Source: Chloroflexota bacterium | GTDB lineage: Bacteria > Chloroflexota > Dehalococcoidia > Lucifugimonadales > JADFKI01 | Assembly (NCBI GenBank): GCA_022565015.1 | Contig: JADFKI010000140.1 | Location: forward strand, 1-9,344 | Reading direction: 5' to 3' | Length of the DNA: 9,344 bases | Shown here: positions 6,705 to 9,344 of the stretch, in pieces | Layout of the letters: each line of letters starts with the position of its first letter | Position numbering within the stretch: the stretch's first letter is position 1 | Program-made: the position numbers and the translations under genes | The notes under the pieces: generated by a model | Told to the model about the DNA's origin: nothing | Databases searched by the model: none | Seen by the model: the letters and a program-made list of their open reading frames with translations, nothing else

Positions 6705-7652
6705 TTATGGGTCCGGAGCCGCCTCTTTCCGACGCTCCCGGACGTCCTTTCCCGCCCTTGGATGGGCCGCGAGGTATACCTTCCGCGCCTGCGAGCCCGT
6801 GACGTGCGTGTATATCTGCGTCGTGGCCGGGCTTGAGTGCCCAAGGAGCTCCTGAACGATCCTGAGGTCGGCCCCGCCGTCGAGCATGTGAGTCGCGAAG
6901 GAGTGACGCAGCGTGTGCGGGTGTACGCCCGTAGACAGGCCCGCCTTGGCGCTGTAGCGCTTGACCTTGAGCTGAATACTGCGCTGGCTGAGTCTTCCGC
7001 CGAACCGGTTCAGAAACAGGGTCACGCCGCTGTTCTCGTTGGACAGGCCGGGCCTAACATCGCGCAAATACAGCGTCAAGGCCCTCTTTGCCGTCTCCCC
7101 CATCACCACGACGCGCTGTTTCGAGCCCTTACCTGTTACCCGGACCTCTTTCGTAGGCAGGTTAAGGTCGGTCACGTTCAGGCCGCTGACCTCGCTCACC
7201 CGCAGGCCGCCTGCGTAGGTCAGCTCCATCAACGCCCAGTCCCTTATCCCCAGGGGCTCGGACGTGTCCGGTGCCTCCAGCAGCCTCTCGGCCTGTTCTT
7301 GGGATAGAAAACGGGGCAGGCGTTTCTCCGTCTTTAGCGGGCCTCGTCTGGGCATTGGGTCGCCCTCGATGATCCCGCGACGAACGAGCCACCTGAGAAA
7401 GGTCCGCAGCGTGCTTAGCTTTCGGGCGACGCTGGGCCTGACGTAGCCAATCTCCGTGAGCCAGGCCAGGTAGCCGCGTAGGGCGTACCTATCCAGCGAC
7501 TTGAGCTCTGAGACCTTCTTAAGCTGCATGTACTCGTAAAGCGGCTGGAGGTCCGTCAGATAGTTGCGCACCGTCAGGTCCGCCAGGCTCTTCTCCGCTC
7601 GCAGGTGCTCCTTGAAGTCGGCCATGAGCCGTCGCCAGTCGTGCTCTTCCAT
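6705..7652 (-). CDS. xerC: Tyrosine recombinase, XerC type
   Basis: A 315-aa site-specific recombinase of the Xer group, which resolves chromosome dimers at dif in cell division. The N-terminal SAM-like core-binding domain spans about residues 7-95 (FKEHLRAEKSLADLTVRNYL, 13-32). The catalytic domain follows from about residue 113 with every active-site residue visible: Arg151 (GGLRVSEVSGL), Lys175 (GKGSKQR), His246 and Arg249 (HPHTLRHSFATHML), His272 (LGHSSPATTQ) and the nucleophile Tyr281 (IYTHV). The ending VYLAAHPRAGK resembles XerC more than XerD. A basic tail (RERRKEAAPDP) closes the protein. The ATG at 7650-7652 has no Shine-Dalgarno sequence and sits 6 nt from a perfect TATAAT, so the mRNA is probably leaderless. 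No phage or integron genes surround it, which favours a housekeeping Xer over a mobile-element integrase. Confidence 0.93.
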   Translation of the reverse strand: MEEHDWRRLMADFKEHLRAEKSLADLTVRNYLTDLQPLYEYMQLKKVSELKSLDRYALRGYLAWLTEIGYVRPSVARKLSTLRTFLRWLVRRGIIEGDPMPRRGPLKTEKRLPRFLSQEQAERLLEAPDTSEPLGIRDWALMELTYAGGLRVSEVSGLNVTDLNLPTKEVRVTGKGSKQRVVVMGETAKRALTLYLRDVRPGLSNENSGVTLFLNRFGGRLSQRSIQLKVKRYSAKAGLSTGVHPHTLRHSFATHMLDGGADLRIVQELLGHSSPATTQIYTHVTGSQARKVYLAAHPRAGKDVRERRKEAAPDP

Positions 7653-7658
7653 AGCGTC

Positions 7659-7688
7659 ATTATATCGGCAATCGCGCGACTGGTTCCA
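7659..7688 (-). promoter_or_regulatory. Promoter of xerC (leaderless)
   Basis: On the minus strand TGGAAC (7683-7688), an 18-nt spacer, then a perfect TATAAT (7659-7664). Only 6 nt separate the -10 from the ATG, so the expected transcription start falls on or next to the A of the start codon. No ribosome-binding sequence is present. Confidence 0.65.
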
Positions 7689-7725
7689 GCGGGGCTCGTG
7701 TGGATTGTCGAGCAGATGTGTCGCC

Positions 7726-7755
7726 TTGACGCCGTTCGCGCGCCGTTGCTACACT
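7726..7755 (+). promoter_or_regulatory. Extended -10 promoter for the membrane protein gene
   Basis: TTGACG (7726-7731), an 18-nt spacer ending in TGC, then TACACT (7750-7755). The TGN immediately before the -10 makes it an extended -10 element. The expected start near 7762 leaves a 5' leader of about 80 nt before the ATG at 7843. It is divergent from the xerC promoter. Confidence 0.6.
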
Positions 7756-7756
7756 C

Positions 7757-7771
7757 CCGTGGCTACCACGG
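7757..7771. repeat. Inverted repeat CCGTGG-CTA-CCACGG at the predicted transcription start
   Basis: A perfect 6-bp inverted repeat with a 3-nt centre, 1 nt downstream of the -10 TACACT, so it straddles the predicted start site. It may be an operator or form a hairpin at the extreme 5' end of the mRNA. A T-run occurs at 7783-7787 but 11 nt after the stem, too far for a standard intrinsic terminator. Confidence 0.5.
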
Positions 7772-7842
7772 ACACCGGCGAGTTTTTCTTGATACTTCAG
7801 TAACGGCCGATATTCGACATCTAATCAGGCCGAAGGCGGGGC

Positions 7843-8892
7843 ATGGACGGCAAGAAAGAACAGGTGAAAGGGCTACGAATCCGCAGGCCTCCGGCGGTCG
7901 TCTTGCTGGTGGGTTACGCGATGGTGGCGACGGCACTGGGCCTTCTTCTTGGATGGCTGGTCGTCCGGAACATGGAGTGGGGCAAGCTTGGCAGCGCCCT
8001 GGCCTCGGCCAACATAGCGCTCATTTTCGCCGCGTGGTTCCTCGTCATACTTTCCGGCTATCTGAGGGGCCTGCGGTGGCGGCTCTTGTTGGCCGACGAT
8101 AGGGTCAGCGCAGTGAGACTATTCTTGATCGAGCAGGCGGGCACCGCGATCGACACGATCAGCCCCATTCGAGTGCTCGACGAGATAGTAGAAATTGGCA
8201 TCCTTACGCTTCGGTACGGGCTGCGCCTCGGCACCGTTCTCGCCACACTGGCACTGCAGCGGACGTTCGAGTTTGGCACCACGGTGCTTCTTCTGGGCAT
8301 CGGGGCTATGTTCCTGGCTCCGTTCAGGCCGTTCTGGCCCTACCTCACGGCGGGAGTCGTCTTCGGCAGCTTGAGCCTGATACTGCTGTTCACGGTTGGC
8401 CCGGCGCTGAGGCACGTGAAGTTTCTGTCGCGCATCGAGGTGGTGCCCCAGTTCGCATCCGCGGTAGTCCTGATGAGGCGAGAGAGGTGGCGGTCGGGTC
8501 TGGCCTTCGTGATATCCGTGGCCCAGGCCGTGCTGGTTGGACTCGCGGGCTGGATGGTAGCGAGGGCGACGGGCATTGGCCTGGGCGTGCCGGCCATGAT
8601 CGTCATCACGCTGGGAATCGTGTTCTTCAGCAGCACTGTGCCCGGCCTTCCCATGGCCATCGGCACCTTCGAGTTCGCCGCCGTATCCATACTCCGGCTC
8701 TGGAACGTGGATACGGGGCAGGCCATCGCCTTCTCGCTGCTGATACACGCCGTGCTGTTCATTCCGCCGATCTTTTTTGCCGTTGTGTTCCTGCCCAGGA
8801 TTGGGCTGCTCTCGTTCCATGAGCTTAAGGAGCTCGCCTCCAAGACCAGGCGAGAGATGACGTCGGCAGGCCGGGGCCGTTTCCTCCCCTAA
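7843..8892 (+). CDS. Lysylphosphatidylglycerol synthase-type transmembrane protein (UPF0104 / AglD-YbhN-like)
   Basis: A 349-aa polytopic inner-membrane protein of the family that includes the flippase domain of MprF, AglD and YbhN, thought to handle lipids or lipid-linked sugars. Hydrophobic segments lie near residues 18-40, 57-73, 130-158, 165-185, 218-240, 248-266, 270-284 and 294-319. Family motifs are readable though varied: RGLRWRLLL (75-83), SPIRVLDEIVE (107-117; the usual form is P.R.GE), LQRTFEFGT (138-146; usual ER.FD), and PGLPMAIGTFEFA (267-279; usual PGG.G..E). It has no soluble aminoacyl-transferase domain, so it is not a full MprF. The ATG at 7843 follows AAGGCGGGG. The N-terminus is basic (KGLRIRR), in keeping with a cytoplasmic end. 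It is transcribed divergently from xerC from its own promoter; the substrate is not deducible. Confidence 0.85.
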   Translation: MDGKKEQVKGLRIRRPPAVVLLVGYAMVATALGLLLGWLVVRNMEWGKLGSALASANIALIFAAWFLVILSGYLRGLRWRLLLADDRVSAVRLFLIEQAGTAIDTISPIRVLDEIVEIGILTLRYGLRLGTVLATLALQRTFEFGTTVLLLGIGAMFLAPFRPFWPYLTAGVVFGSLSLILLFTVGPALRHVKFLSRIEVVPQFASAVVLMRRERWRSGLAFVISVAQAVLVGLAGWMVARATGIGLGVPAMIVITLGIVFFSSTVPGLPMAIGTFEFAAVSILRLWNVDTGQAIAFSLLIHAVLFIPPIFFAVVFLPRIGLLSFHELKELASKTRREMTSAGRGRFLP

Positions 8893-8953
8893 TTTACGGG
8901 CTTACCGTCTGGCCGTACGTTCGAGTCGGCTATAGATTGGTCCGCTAACATGG

Positions 8954-8965
8954 TAAACATGTTTA
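8954..8965. promoter_or_regulatory. Perfect 12-bp palindrome TAAACATGTTTA, candidate operator
   Basis: The palindrome lies 35 nt before the ATG of the acyl-CoA dehydrogenase gene. Its left half extends a direct repeat: AACATG occurs at 8947-8952 and again at 8956-8961. A -10-like TATAGA lies just upstream (8931-8936) but I found no good -35. The position suits a repressor site; the regulator is unknown. Confidence 0.4.
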
Positions 8966-8968
8966 TCT

Positions 8969-8986
8969 TCCCTTGTCCTGAAGGGA
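8969..8986 (+). repeat. Small stem-loop in the leader of the acyl-CoA dehydrogenase gene
   Basis: TCCCTT (8969-8974) pairs with AAGGGA (8981-8986) around a GTCCTG loop. It ends 4 nt before the GAGG ribosome site (8991-8994), so it could affect initiation. With only six pairs this may be chance. Confidence 0.3.
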
Positions 8987-9000
8987 GCCTGAGGTAGGAA

Positions 9001-9344
9001 ATGAACTTTCAGCTACGACCCGTTACCGAACCGGGCCGACGTTTCGTCGAGCTAGCCGAGAAACACGCAGCGGACTTCGCCACACGAGCCGACAAGTACG
9101 ACCGCAAGGGGGTTTTCCCCTCGGAAAACATCGAGGACCTGAAGCGCAGCGGGGCGATGGCCGCGACCGTGCCCGTGGAGTATGGCGGCATGGGGGTGGA
9201 GTCGGTCCACGATCTGGCCGTGGGCATCAACCGTTTGGGACGAGGCGACGGCTCCACCGCTATCGGCGTCACGATGCACCTGTTCCGTCCCTGGCGAATG
9301 ACACGCCGGCTAAAAGCTGTAAGACAGGGCGGCGATGCGTCGCA
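9001..9344 (+). CDS. Acyl-CoA dehydrogenase, N-terminal part
   Basis: The first 114 codons of an FAD-dependent acyl-CoA dehydrogenase; the rest lies beyond the window, so no active-site base is visible. The all-helical N-terminal domain is recognisable: FVELAEKHAADFATRADKYD (residues 15-34), the GVFPSENIEDLKRSGAMAAT segment (37-56), the VPVEYGGMGVES turn (57-68) that marks this family, then VGINRLGRGDGSTAIGVTMH (74-93). Members oxidise acyl-CoA thioesters in fatty-acid or amino-acid breakdown and pass electrons to electron-transfer flavoprotein. The ATG at 9001-9003 follows GAGG at 8991-8994. It is separated from the membrane protein gene by 108 bp with operator-like repeats, so it probably begins its own transcription unit. 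Which chain type it uses cannot be told. Confidence 0.85.
   Translation, partial: MNFQLRPVTEPGRRFVELAEKHAADFATRADKYDRKGVFPSENIEDLKRSGAMAATVPVEYGGMGVESVHDLAVGINRLGRGDGSTAIGVTMHLFRPWRMTRRLKAVRQGGDAS

Noticed and set aside
6261..7690. dif-like site or integrated element near the Xer recombinase
   Set aside because: I saw no 28-bp near-palindrome of dif type, no att-like direct repeats and no phage or integron genes beside it.
8119..8820. Minus-strand open frame of 233 codons
   Set aside because: It is a shadow of the membrane protein gene; its composition is Arg/Gln/Glu/Gly-rich with no motif, typical of antisense frames in GC-rich DNA.
8895..8917. Hairpin-like pairs after the membrane protein stop codon
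   Set aside because: The stems are only 4-5 bp and no T-run follows, so I do not call a terminator.
8919..8927. GTTCGAGTC, resembling a tRNA T-arm
   Set aside because: The flanking bases do not pair as a T-stem and no acceptor, D or anticodon arms can be built around it.

Overview
This is a GC-rich bacterial chromosome window of ordinary housekeeping and metabolic genes. Eight genes and one very small candidate ORF lie on the minus strand (positions 7652 down to 1). Two genes, the second cut by the window edge, lie on the plus strand (7843 to 9344). Gene order and protein features (an EF-P loop reading SKMQQRAP, short XseA, compact operons, frequent TTG starts) fit a Chloroflexota-type organism, possibly an uncultured Dehalococcoidia/SAR202-like lineage. 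That placement is a guess from memory of families, not a measured result.

The minus-strand block, in transcription order, runs: a XerC-type tyrosine recombinase (7652-6705), a possible 25-aa membrane peptide (6619-6542), a spacer of about 280 bp carrying promoter-like sequence, then aroQ, an M24 Xaa-Pro peptidase, efp, xseA, xseB, a dual-specificity phosphatase, an MFS transporter, and a class IV aminotransferase running off the left edge. From aroQ to the MFS transporter the genes overlap or are separated by about 100 bp or less, so they look like one operon. The aroQ-peptidase-efp trio is a known conserved arrangement (yqhS-yqhT-efp in Bacillus subtilis), with xseA/xseB further downstream there. 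The phosphatase and transporter look like lineage-specific additions.

The 190-bp divergent spacer 7653-7842 holds two convincing promoters pointing outwards. The xerC promoter has a perfect TATAAT only 6 nt from the start codon, which implies a leaderless mRNA. The plus-strand promoter (TTGACG, extended -10 TGC-TACACT) drives an integral membrane protein of the MprF/AglD-like (UPF0104) family. An acyl-CoA dehydrogenase follows after a 108-bp spacer that carries a perfect 12-bp palindrome.

I saw no mobile element, CRISPR array, rRNA, tRNA or defence system, and no clearly new multigene system. The points most worth a second look are: an aminotransferase with no lysine anywhere in its catalytic segment, the leaderless xerC transcript, the phosphatase translationally coupled to xseB through a TTGA overlap, the glutamine at the EF-P loop tip, the tiny membrane ORF, and a few operator-like repeats.
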